Below, piece by piece: positions 6,701 to 13,161 of a stretch of DNA of 16,705 bases. The notes below the pieces were generated by a model. It had not been told where the DNA came from and made no database searches. It saw nothing but the letters and a program-made list of their open reading frames with translations. The position numbers and the translations under genes are program-made. The first letter of the stretch is position 1. Each line of letters begins with the position of its first letter. The DNA is from DATDCV01 sp036524155 (lineage in GTDB: Bacteria; Verrucomicrobiota; Verrucomicrobiia; Limisphaerales; UBA8199). Location: the NCBI GenBank assembly GCA_036524155.1, contig DATDCV010000252.1:1-16705 (forward strand). Direction: 5' to 3'.

Positions 6701-9700
6701 TTACGGGCCTTCCACGAGGGCGATTTCTTCAGACGTGAGACCGTAGAATTCATACACCAATTGGTCAATTTGCTGGTCGGTGGCGGTGACGGCGTTTTGA
6801 AGCGTGGCCTTCTCCGAATCCGACATGGCCGCGCGCAGCTTGGGCATCAACACCAGCATCTTGTCCACCAGCCCCACCAGCTTGTCGTGCCGCGCTTTGT
6901 CGGCGGACTCTCTCAAATCAAGGCCAACAATTGGCAACTCACCGAAATACTGTTTCGTGCACGTAATCCAACCACCACGAAAGACGTTGCTGATTTGGCG
7001 AAGAAACCAAAACGAAAGCTTCGAATTGAGAATTCCCAGCACGAACTCCGGCTTCACTGCGCATTCTGCGCCGAGCGTGATGGTGAAACCGCCGCTTGCC
7101 ATTGGACACAACGAACCGCGAGACGATTTGGGAATTAGCGCAAACAAGCCGCCATCCGCGAGCAACGGGACTGCAATCTGGGCACGGTCGTGCAGCTCAA
7201 GATTGCGTGCTGCGGAATAGCCGAACCACTCCTTGAATTGCTTCCGCTCCCTCAATCTGCCCGCGTTCTGCTGAAGGTGCGCAAACGTCTTCGGAAACTT
7301 TTTATGAAGCTCGGAGCTCGTCATCAGGCAAAATCCATCCTTTCCAGCGGCGTATGGGAAAATGATACGCCATTTGTCCTGCGGCGCGAAGAGGTAGCGG
7401 CCAAAGTCAGCCGCGAAGAGCGGCGTGCGGAGAATATCCTTTTCCAACCCGTGGCCGTTCGCTGCGACGACGAAAATGTCATCATCTCCGCTGGAACTCC
7501 CGCGACTCATGTCCGCTGGCAAATCAAGCAGGCGAACACTCGCGGACTTCAACTTCTCAAGCAGGCGTGATTGCGCTTTATCAGCGAACGTCCAAGCGTG
7601 GCCTGTGAGTGAATCGCTTATGCGCTGTTCAAACTCGAGCGCACGCAGAGTCTTTTCGTTTGCTTTGCTAGTTGCGTATTTGAAGGACTCGCTGTGATCG
7701 CGGGTCAGAAACAGCAAACAGGTGTAAGTCGTGGCTTCAAATACCTGTTCTGCTCCGAAATCAACAATCTCTGCAACAGCGCCTTTTTCGGCTAGTGAAC
7801 TGCGAAGACCGGCGCCGTAGTCAGTTCGGAAGAACTTGTTCGGGAGAATCATCCCTAATCGTCCGGTCTTTGAAAGCAGGTTTAAGCCGCGTTCTACAAA
7901 ATTGACGTAGATGTCATAGTTTCCCGTAGCAGCACGGTAGGTATCTCCGAAGTAGGCGATTTGGTCTTCGGGGAAGCCTTGGATGCGAATGTAAGGCGGA
8001 TTGCCAATGACCGCGTCGAAGCCGCCGGCTTTCATGATGGCCGCGAACTGCACCGGCCAGTCGAAGGCGTGAACGCGCACGAGATCCTCGGGCATCATCG
8101 AGAAGTCGGAGGCGATGAGGGAGTTGCCGCACTTGATGTTATCCTGCAAAGGCGGCAGGAGGGCCACGGCATCGGGGAAGAGGTCGCGTTCGCGCTCGAG
8201 CGTGGTGCGGTTCTCATTCTCCAGCATTTTGAGGTAGAGCGAGAGTTGGGTGACTTCCACGGCGGCGGAGTCCAGGTCCACACCGTAGATGTTCTGGGTG
8301 AGCACCTGGCGTTTGAGGGCCACGGTCAAGTGCACATCGCCGGTGTCGGCGTCCACCCAGCAGAGCGGGCGGTGTTTCTTTTCCCACGTGGCGCGTTCGG
8401 CCTGTTGTTCCTTCGGCGGGAGATCGGCGGTGAGACGGCGCTGCGAGTGTTCGCACACGCGCTCAAACGCGCGGATCAGGAACGAACCTGAACCGCAGGC
8501 GGGGTCTAGCAAGCGGAGCTTTTCGGTGCGGGCGGCAAAGGCTTTCACGCCTTCCTCTTCCTTTTCCGCCGCGATGCCATCCAGCAATTTACCGACGGTC
8601 TGCTCGACGATGTAATCCACGATGTAACGCGGGGTGTAATAAACGCCACCGGCCTTCCGCACCTCGGGCTTCGGCTCGACGGTAATGCCTTTGCCCTGGG
8701 GGCGAACAACGTTTCCCAGGAAGCGCTCATAGACGCTGCCGAGAATCTCCACCGGGATAACGTTGAACAGGTACGGCGTTTCATCGTCGCTCAAATCGCT
8801 GATGAAACCGGCCAGCCATTCGTCCCCCACGATCAGGGTCTCACTAAAGTGCGGTTTGAAGAGATTGCCGTTGAAGAAAGGGACGTGCGTGGGTGGGCGG
8901 CGGTCCAGCGCGCGGAAGTGACGAACGACCGCGCGCCAGAGAGAATCTTTGGGCGCGCGAATACCGCTCACGCCGTAGTCGGCAGGCGGCTCTTCCCGCA
9001 GTTCCAGCGGACACTGGTGCGCCCGTTGGCCATCGTCTTCCTGGCCTGTGTTCTTGCGCCATTTCCCGACGATTGATTGGAGCAGTTCTCCGGTGTCAAT
9101 GTCGCGGTCCTCGCAGATGCGGAGAAACAGGATGCGGTCGAGGATGCGCTGGACGGCTTCGTTGAGCTTGTTGCCTTCGAGCAGTTCCGCGTGGTCGTTA
9201 TTTTTGTAGAGGTCGGACGCGAGCTCGCGCCGGGTTTCGTCGAGGAATTCGAGGAAGTCGGTGTCGAGGGCGCGTGAGCGATCCGGCTTGATGAGCCATT
9301 GCTGGCGGGCCTTGCCTTTGCCGGTGGGTCTCTTGGGCAGGGATTCAAGGAGCTGATCAATGCTGCCAGCGGCGACCTTTTCGCGGGCGAGCAAGTCCCA
9401 CAGGTCACGCGCGATGAGCGGATATTGGCGGAAGTGCCAGGACTTCCACTCCCCGACCTGCGGCTCGTCGGCGTAAGGTTTGCCACCGACGATGTAGATC
9501 TTCATTTCCTCGAAGTCGGTGAGGACGGCGAGCGGGAGATCTTTGTTCCAGGCGTAGCGTTTGGCTTGGAAGGCGTAGCGCGAACCGAGTTCCTCGGCGG
9601 GTTTCTTGGCTTCGCAAACGAAGCGGTCGCGGCCATCGCTGCGAAAAAGATAGTCAGCGCGTTTCCGACGTCCGCCGATCTGCGTGCGGCTCTCAATCTC

Positions 9701-9901
9701 GACCTCGCGCTTTTGCTGAATCAGTCCCGCGCGGTTCTCCATGTCCCAGCCGAGGGCGCGGAAGAAGGGATTGAGGAAATCATCGCGGAGCTGCGCTTCC
9801 GCGTAAGAGGGTTTTTTGAGCTCGGCAAGACGTTGACCAAAAGATTCCACGAGCCGATTCAGCTCGCGTTCAAAATACTCGAAGGCGCTGCCCGTGGACA
9901 T
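6701..9901 (-). CDS. Type IIG-like restriction enzyme / N6-adenine DNA methyltransferase
   Basis: The 1066-residue single-chain protein combines three parts. Residues ~1-150 resemble a PD-(D/E)xK nuclease: D83 in RKRADYLF and E97-x-K99 in FVCEAKKP, the usual restriction nuclease core. The middle holds an Eco57I/PglX-type adenine methyltransferase, with GGVYYTPRYIVDYIV at ~418-432, S-adenosylmethionine motif I DPACGSGSF at 466-474 and catalytic NPPY at 634-637. The C-terminal ~250 residues resemble a TaqI-like target-recognition domain (F-A-L-I-P-K, then E-F-V-L-G-I-L-N-S-K-L and YFGELPIV). Such enzymes methylate one adenine in their own site and cut unmethylated invading DNA at a distance. 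No separate methylase, specificity or BREX gene is nearby, so it looks self-contained. The frame is intact. No good Shine-Dalgarno precedes ATG 9901. Confidence 0.9.
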   Translation of the reverse strand: MSTGSAFEYFERELNRLVESFGQRLAELKKPSYAEAQLRDDFLNPFFRALGWDMENRAGLIQQKREVEIESRTQIGGRRKRADYLFRSDGRDRFVCEAKKPAEELGSRYAFQAKRYAWNKDLPLAVLTDFEEMKIYIVGGKPYADEPQVGEWKSWHFRQYPLIARDLWDLLAREKVAAGSIDQLLESLPKRPTGKGKARQQWLIKPDRSRALDTDFLEFLDETRRELASDLYKNNDHAELLEGNKLNEAVQRILDRILFLRICEDRDIDTGELLQSIVGKWRKNTGQEDDGQRAHQCPLELREEPPADYGVSGIRAPKDSLWRAVVRHFRALDRRPPTHVPFFNGNLFKPHFSETLIVGDEWLAGFISDLSDDETPYLFNVIPVEILGSVYERFLGNVVRPQGKGITVEPKPEVRKAGGVYYTPRYIVDYIVEQTVGKLLDGIAAEKEEEGVKAFAARTEKLRLLDPACGSGSFLIRAFERVCEHSQRRLTADLPPKEQQAERATWEKKHRPLCWVDADTGDVHLTVALKRQVLTQNIYGVDLDSAAVEVTQLSLYLKMLENENRTTLERERDLFPDAVALLPPLQDNIKCGNSLIASDFSMMPEDLVRVHAFDWPVQFAAIMKAGGFDAVIGNPPYIRIQGFPEDQIAYFGDTYRAATGNYDIYVNFVERGLNLLSKTGRLGMILPNKFFRTDYGAGLRSSLAEKGAVAEIVDFGAEQVFEATTYTCLLFLTRDHSESFKYATSKANEKTLRALEFEQRISDSLTGHAWTFADKAQSRLLEKLKSASVRLLDLPADMSRGSSSGDDDIFVVAANGHGLEKDILRTPLFAADFGRYLFAPQDKWRIIFPYAAGKDGFCLMTSSELHKKFPKTFAHLQQNAGRLRERKQFKEWFGYSAARNLELHDRAQIAVPLLADGGLFALIPKSSRGSLCPMASGGFTITLGAECAVKPEFVLGILNSKLSFWFLRQISNVFRGGWITCTKQYFGELPIVGLDLRESADKARHDKLVGLVDKMLVLMPKLRAAMSDSEKATLQNAVTATDQQIDQLVYEFYGLTSEEIALVEGP

Positions 9902-9984
9902 TGGCGGCTATCTTAGCCTCCCGCGAAAAGCAGCAAAGAGAATTGTAAACCACCTTTCAACCTCATGGGTCTCACGGGCTGACC

Positions 9985-10364
9985 ATAACTTTTCCTCGCC
10001 AGCACCCCAGCCGGCGCACCTTGCTCGACTGGTTCCGGGTCGAATACACGATCGGAAAGCTCAGCAGCAAACTTCGGGCCGTCACCGAACTGGATTGCGC
10101 CACCTGGGTGATCGAAGTAAAGCCCATTCGGGGCAAGAAACTGCCCCTGACCGCCGCCGGACCCGAGGCCCGCAAGGCCATTACCCGCTACGAAGTCACC
10201 GGCCTCGAGCATCCGGGCCGGGCCGACGCGCCGATGACCTGGACTGTGGAGTTGCCCAAGGATCGTCGCCAACTTGAAGGCGCGCTACGAGGCGAAGTCT
10301 TTTCTCGAGATGGCGCGAATGGTCACGACTCCGATGGCGCGGAATGTGATATTTAACAAGGGTT
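9985..10364 (+). pseudogene. Unassigned protein-like sequence, probably a broken gene
   Basis: Between the restriction gene and the next zinc-ribbon gene the forward strand has protein-like composition but no clean gene. One frame (from about 9985; first possible start TTG 10021) reads TLLDWFRVEYTIGKL, then WVIEVKPIRGKKLPLT, ITRYEVTG and MTWTVELPKDRRQLEGALR. After about 10270 another frame looks better: NLKARYEAKSFLEMARM and ARNVIFNKGFNFL. A frameshift near 10260-10285 would join them. There is no ATG start for the first part, and the second runs into the reverse-strand gene. I cannot name the family. The opposite strand has an open frame (9913-10272), but its composition looks like a shadow. 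It could be a decayed gene left beside the restriction locus. Confidence 0.3.
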
Positions 10365-10553
10365 TCAACTTTCTACAAAGCGCACAGCCCGGAAAAAGGC
10401 GCGGACCGGCCATGATCTTGACTTGGCAATCTTCCTCGCCGGTGACGGCCAGGCCTGGTTTTGTTCAAGCATTTCGTGGCAGTGCGGACACGCATCCGCG
10501 TAGAGGAAATCGCCAAGCTTGACACCGCATTGAGGGCATTTTCGTTCGAACAT
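10365..10553 (-). CDS. Small zinc-ribbon protein (62 aa)
   Basis: The product begins MFERKCPQCGVKLGDF and continues to ACPHCHE, giving a CxxC-N13-CxxC knuckle in the first 30 residues. It ends with a basic segment, SWPVRAFFRAVRFVES, that may form an amphipathic helix. Family members with this layout are small, uncharacterised zinc-binding proteins. AAAGG lies about 8 bases before the ATG, which supports the start. It is the third of four short CxxC/CxxC proteins in this window. The coding sense is supported by the cysteine pairs and the ribosome-binding site. Confidence 0.65.
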   Translation of the reverse strand: MFERKCPQCGVKLGDFLYADACPHCHEMLEQNQAWPSPARKIAKSRSWPVRAFFRAVRFVES

Positions 10554-10659
10554 ATCTTGCCTTTCGATCTAGCGTCGTTTGCTGTTTACCTTCAGGGCGC
10601 ATGGCCCTCGCCCGGGAGAGCGGCTTGAGCTTTCCCGGGCAGGTCACTCTGGGGACCGA

Positions 10660-10974
10660 TCAGACCATGCGAACGCAATTCTCTGAGCCCATCGAATTAG
10701 GCGCCCTCTGTAGCGCGGCCGGATCGTCGCACCACACTTCGTCCGCGATGAACCGGTATTCGTAACGGCCCGGTTTGAGAGCCACGCCCAAATGCCACAC
10801 GCCGTCGGGTGCCTTGTGCATCGGGCCGGCTTTGGTGTCCCAGTTATTGAAGTCGCCGGCCAGGGTCACCTGCCGGGCTTTTGGGGCGCGAAACGCGAAT
10901 TGGGTCATGCGGTTAACGGAGGTGAGGTTGCTGCGTGAGAATAACTTCATTTTCATTTTCATTTTCTTTTTCAT
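10660..10974 (-). CDS. Stand-alone glycogen-binding (CBM48/isoamylase-N-like) domain protein
   Basis: The 104-residue protein is nearly all one early-set beta domain of the CBM48/AMPK-glycogen-binding type: FAFRAPKARQVTLAGDFNNW, then DGVWHLGVALKPGRYEYRFI, then V-W-C-D-D-P and a late N-x-x-G-S-E-N-C-V. The tryptophans and the G-D-F-N-x-W motif are the carbohydrate-facing features. No catalytic domain follows, so it probably binds alpha-glucan or acts as a regulatory or targeting module. The N-terminus is a run of Met-Lys codons (MKKKMKMKMK) from a hexanucleotide repeat, giving several in-frame ATGs; the true start could be 10974 or any of these. It overlaps the end of the upstream zinc gene by 62 bases. 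Confidence 0.8.
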   Translation of the reverse strand: MKKKMKMKMKLFSRSNLTSVNRMTQFAFRAPKARQVTLAGDFNNWDTKAGPMHKAPDGVWHLGVALKPGRYEYRFIADEVWCDDPAALQRAPNSMGSENCVRMV

Positions 10975-11191
10975 CCTGTTTGCGGTTTCGTGAGGTGGGC
11001 GGGTTGAACCCGGAAAGGAGTTTGCGGAAACACTTCGGACAAATATCGTGACTAGTGGCTAGCCGAAAAACCGCCGAATTCTTCTTCCGACCGCACCAGG
11101 CGCACTCCTCATCTCTGGTTACCCAGAAAAAAAGCCGGGAAAATCGATGCCGGGCGGACGGACTGCTCATTCGGCTTTGAATCGAAGTCAT
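10913..11191 (-). CDS. Small CxxC/CxxC protein overlapping hsp20 stop
   Basis: The 92-residue frame has ECAWCGRKK followed ~20 residues later by HDICPKCFRKLL, a CxxC...CPxC pair typical of small zinc-binding proteins (often C-A-W-C...H-G-x-C-P-x-C in this kind of bacterium). ATG 11191 is chosen because it overlaps the hsp20 stop as ATGA, which suggests translational coupling; ATG 11170 is an alternative. The first ~45 residues are not obviously structured. The C-terminus (DEKENENENEV) is encoded by the hexanucleotide repeat and overlaps the CBM48 gene by 62 bases. Function unknown; possibly part of an hsp20-led operon. Confidence 0.55.
   Translation of the reverse strand: MTSIQSRMSSPSARHRFSRLFFWVTRDEECAWCGRKKNSAVFRLATSHDICPKCFRKLLSGFNPPTSRNRKQDEKENENENEVILTQQPHLR
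10948..10965. repeat. Hexanucleotide repeat (CATTTT)x3
   Basis: Three perfect tandem copies of CATTTT (ATGAAA read on the reverse strand), followed by a near-copy. On the reverse strand it supplies repeated in-frame ATG codons for the CBM48 protein (Met-Lys repeats). In the other frame it encodes alternating Glu-Asn at the end of the zinc protein 10913-11191. As the unit is six bases, copy-number change would keep both frames. Confidence 0.8.
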
Positions 11192-11697
11192 AAGCCTGTG
11201 TTTCGGACCTGGCGCACGGGAGGAGCGAAGCCGTTGCCTGCCCGCACTGTGGCTGCAGAGCAATCTCGGCCGTTCACTTGCCGGCGTCTGGCCTTGTCGT
11301 TCCTGGCCAGGTGTACCGTGAGAACTCCATTCTTGAACACCGCGGTGACTCTCGCGGGGCGGGCGTCCTCCGGAATTAGGAAACTGTGCGCGAAGCGGCC
11401 GTAGGCGTATTCCACGCGCTGGTCTTTCTTGCGGTTCTGATCGAATTTGCGGTCGCCTGTGATGGTCAGCGTGCCATCCTCGATAGCAATCTTCACATCC
11501 TCCTTCTTGACCTGAGGCAACTCAGCCTTGAGGACGTAGCCCCGCGCGTCTTCACTGATCTCCACCAACGGGATCCACTCGGCGAGCCCCCTGTGGCCGT
11601 TGGCCCAATGGTCGGAGGAGCGGCTAAAAAGGCTTCGCAAGCTATGCTGCAGGTCTTCCAGTTCGTTCAACTGATTCCACCGCGCCAGTACATTCAT
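11188..11697 (-). CDS. Small heat-shock protein, Hsp20/alpha-crystallin family
   Basis: The 169-residue protein opens like the family (RWNQLNELEDLQHSLRSLF) and has an alpha-crystallin domain at about 40-131: W-I-P-L-V-E-I-S-E-D, Y-V-L-K-A-E-L-P, V-K-I-A-I-E-D-G-T-L-T-I-T-G, F-x-L-P-E-D at ~107-111 (here FLIPED) and GVLTVHL at 124-130. It is an ATP-independent holdase that keeps unfolding proteins soluble, often handing them to Hsp70 or GroEL. Unusually, the C-terminal extension is about 38 residues long, basic, and lacks the I-x-I/V motif that normally links dimers into larger oligomers. A late frame change or acquired tail is possible. The stop overlaps the start of a zinc protein. Confidence 0.93.
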   Translation of the reverse strand: MNVLARWNQLNELEDLQHSLRSLFSRSSDHWANGHRGLAEWIPLVEISEDARGYVLKAELPQVKKEDVKIAIEDGTLTITGDRKFDQNRKKDQRVEYAYGRFAHSFLIPEDARPARVTAVFKNGVLTVHLARNDKARRRQVNGRDCSAATVRAGNGFAPPVRQVRNTGL

Positions 11698-11773
11698 GAT
11701 TGTGCTGCTTGTTTGAGGGTGCGTTGCGGTTGTTGCGCCGGCCCGCCAAGGGCTTCGGGCGGCGGCGGCCGTT

Positions 11774-11926
11774 CTAGACGCGAGGTGCGACCCTGGGCTT
11801 AAGGCCGGCCTTGCCTCGGCCTGGCGGCCAGGTGCGAGCTGTCGTCCGCTTCGGGCTGGGCCTCCTGGTCCAGACCCAGGCCAGCCAAACGAGGCCGGCC
11901 AGTGCGAGGATTATAATAAGCTTCAT
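11774..11926 (-). CDS. Small single-span membrane protein (50 aa)
   Basis: The frame begins MKLIIILALAGLVWLAWVWT, a strong hydrophobic helix, followed by about 30 basic, proline-rich residues (RRPSPKRTTARTWPPGRGK) and a stop. It reads as a membrane peptide with a positively charged cytosolic tail. No lipobox or signal peptidase site is evident. A weak GAAAG precedes the start. The next upstream frame on the same strand ends only 4 bases before this start. Function unknown; the call rests on the hydrophobic start and could be wrong. Confidence 0.45.
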   Translation of the reverse strand: MKLIIILALAGLVWLAWVWTRRPSPKRTTARTWPPGRGKAGLKPRVAPRV

Positions 11927-11930
11927 ATTG

Positions 11931-12173
11931 CTATTTTCTTTCGTTCACGACCCTGGATTTCTTTGCTGCGCGACTCGGCGCGGTTTCAACCGTTTCCTTC
12001 GGCTCAGCCGCGGCGGGTCCCGGAAGTTCCATGGCAACCGCTGTCTCGAACCTGGTGAGAACGTCAGCGTCTAAACGCGCCCAACCGCCACCTCCCCTTG
12101 ACTTTGTTCCCGATGCGGTCGGCTCTCTGGCGTTGGCCGAATCCAAAGCGCTCGTTGCGCTGGCCTTTGCCAC
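11931..12173 (-). CDS. Possible Ala/Glu-rich hypothetical protein (80 aa)
   Basis: The open frame ends four bases before the small membrane gene. Its last half (AVAMELPGPAAAEPKETVE and a basic Lys/Arg ending) could be a disordered Ala/Pro/Glu-rich protein, but the first half is Gly/Ser-rich and not convincing, and a competing reverse-strand frame (12064-12318) overlaps it. No ribosome-binding site or recognisable motif is seen. Weak call, retained only for its tight spacing to the next gene. Confidence 0.25.
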   Translation of the reverse strand: MAKASATSALDSANAREPTASGTKSRGGGGWARLDADVLTRFETAVAMELPGPAAAEPKETVETAPSRAAKKSRVVNERK

Positions 12174-12336
12174 CGACTAAACCATCCGGTGCGCCAGCAA
12201 AACTGCCCAATACTTCGTTAGTATGCGCACGATGCTTTAAATCTATTGGGAAAAGTCCCTGGCAATTCGAGGGGACGAGACGCACGGCGGGGTTCAAGTT
12301 GATCATTGAACCTCCCAAACCGGGCCGCTTGGGGAC

Positions 12337-12570
12337 TCAGTCGGTCTTGCGAGTCAGGTCATCCAGGCACCGCTGAGCATCACAGGATGCCGCGGCAGCG
12401 TCGCAAAGCATGTCCATCATCTCATCATCGGACAGCGTGATCCGCCTGTCCTTGCGGATCACCTTTATGAGTGCCGGTCCTTCGCCGGTGCCGAAATCAC
12501 CATGCAGCCAGGCGTTGACGCCCTCAACGGGTGTCATGTTGCTCAACTGTTGAAAACGTTCTTGGGTCAT
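12337..12570 (-). CDS. Hypothetical protein (77 aa)
   Basis: I do not recognise the family. The product is acidic and soluble, with a helical start (MTQERFQQLSNMTPVEGVNA) and the clear segment ALIKVIRKDRRITLSDDEMM, then three cysteines near the end. Composition and the mix of helix-forming residues support a real gene. No strong ribosome-binding site is seen. It lies among other small reverse-strand genes with no close spacing to either neighbour. Confidence 0.55.
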   Translation of the reverse strand: MTQERFQQLSNMTPVEGVNAWLHGDFGTGEGPALIKVIRKDRRITLSDDEMMDMLCDAAAASCDAQRCLDDLTRKTD

Positions 12571-12642
12571 AGGCGCAAGCTTGCCTGGGATCGGCGAACC
12601 ATAATCACCCTCTCCCGGCCTGAGGGTGTATCCCGAGTGTCG

Positions 12643-12786
12643 TCACGATGGCCCCCTCGGACTCAACATTTTGGCCACGAGATTGTCGAGTTCGGCGGCC
12701 GTTCCGGCTCTGTCAGCGGCAACCCCGCTCCGAGTGGGGAACAGCAGCAGGGCAACCACTATCGGGATCAGGAGCAGGGTTTTCAT
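12643..12786 (-). CDS. Short exported protein, probably truncated (47 aa)
   Basis: ATG 12786 gives MKTLLLIPIVVALLLFPTRS and then GVAADR, a textbook signal peptide with a likely cleavage after V-A-A or nearby. Only about 23 residues follow (AGTAAELDNLVAKMLSPRGP), so the mature part is very short. TAAELDNLVAKM resembles the start of a longer helical region in some periplasmic proteins, so this may be a gene cut short by a frameshift or rearrangement. The upstream in-frame ATG at 12831 would put non-signal residues in front and is rejected. No ribosome-binding site is clear. Confidence 0.45.
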   Translation of the reverse strand: MKTLLLIPIVVALLLFPTRSGVAADRAGTAAELDNLVAKMLSPRGPS

Positions 12787-12853
12787 ACGGGTTTGGGCTG
12801 GCGTCCTATTACGCCAACTGAATGAACACATGGTTTGGTCGTAACCGCAAGGG

Positions 12854-12862
12854 AATTAGCGA
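12854..12862. repeat. Left copy of 9-bp target-site duplication
   Basis: AATTAGCGA directly abuts the left end of the palindromic element at 12863-13006 and is repeated exactly at its right end (13007-13015), as expected from a staggered-cut insertion. Confidence 0.85.
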
Positions 12863-13006
12863 CAGCAGTTCTCATTCTGGGATTGTGGCGTGGGCGTCTC
12901 GCCCGCGGGTTCGGTCGGCGCCCCGCCGATCGAGGCTAGAAGGGGCGGGGACGCCCCAGGAACTCGCGGGCGAGACGCCCGCGCCACGCCAAAATGAGAA
13001 TTGCTG
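12863..13006. mobile_element. MITE-like palindromic element (144 bp) with inverted ends
   Basis: The left end starts CAGCAGTTCTCATTCTGG (12863-12880); the reverse complement of the right end (13006-12989) starts CAGCAATTCTCATTTTGG, so 16 of 18 bases agree. The inverted match goes on through a GC-rich block containing GGGCGTCTCGCCCGCG, giving arms of about 46-49 bases with a three-base indel. The inner part can also pair (GGCGCCCCGCC at 12917-12927 with GGCGGGGACGCC at 12944-12955), so one strand could fold into one long hairpin. No transposase is encoded, so it would need a helper from elsewhere. A perfect 9-bp direct repeat flanks it. Size, ends and duplication together fit a miniature inverted-repeat transposable element. 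Confidence 0.85.
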
Positions 13007-13015
13007 AATTAGCGA
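13007..13015. repeat. Right copy of 9-bp target-site duplication
   Basis: AATTAGCGA immediately after the right inverted end of the element, identical to 12854-12862. Together they mark the insertion boundaries to the base. Confidence 0.85.
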
Positions 13016-13161
13016 GGCCGTATCAAAGGAAAGCCGCCAACCGCCGCAAACGCTGCCATAGGCGGACACGGTATCTCGTCTTCACCGCCATCGAATTCCA
13101 ATTTCAAAGCTTTACATATCCTCCCGTTGAGTTGAGCTTACGGTCAGAGCGACAGATTCTT

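Noticed and set aside
7961..8491. Forward frame (176 codons) opposite the restriction enzyme
   Set aside because: Shadow of the methyltransferase region, which carries intact motif I and NPPY on the reverse strand.
9299..9916. Forward frame (205 codons) opposite the nuclease domain
   Set aside because: Antisense shadow; the reverse strand has the PD-ExK motif and conserved N-terminus.
11811..12074. Forward frame with a hydrophobic middle
   Set aside because: The hydrophobic part is antisense to the more plausible reverse-strand membrane peptide, and the ends are Arg/Gly-rich noise.
12064..12318. Reverse frame starting MGGSMINLNP
   Set aside because: Composition (Arg/Gly/Gln-rich) is not protein-like, there is no ribosome-binding site, and it competes with another weak frame; neither strand gives clear evidence here.
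12863..13006. Transcription terminator reading of the long palindrome
   Set aside because: No T-run on either side, and the exact 9-bp flanking duplication fits insertion better. A secondary effect on transcription is still possible.
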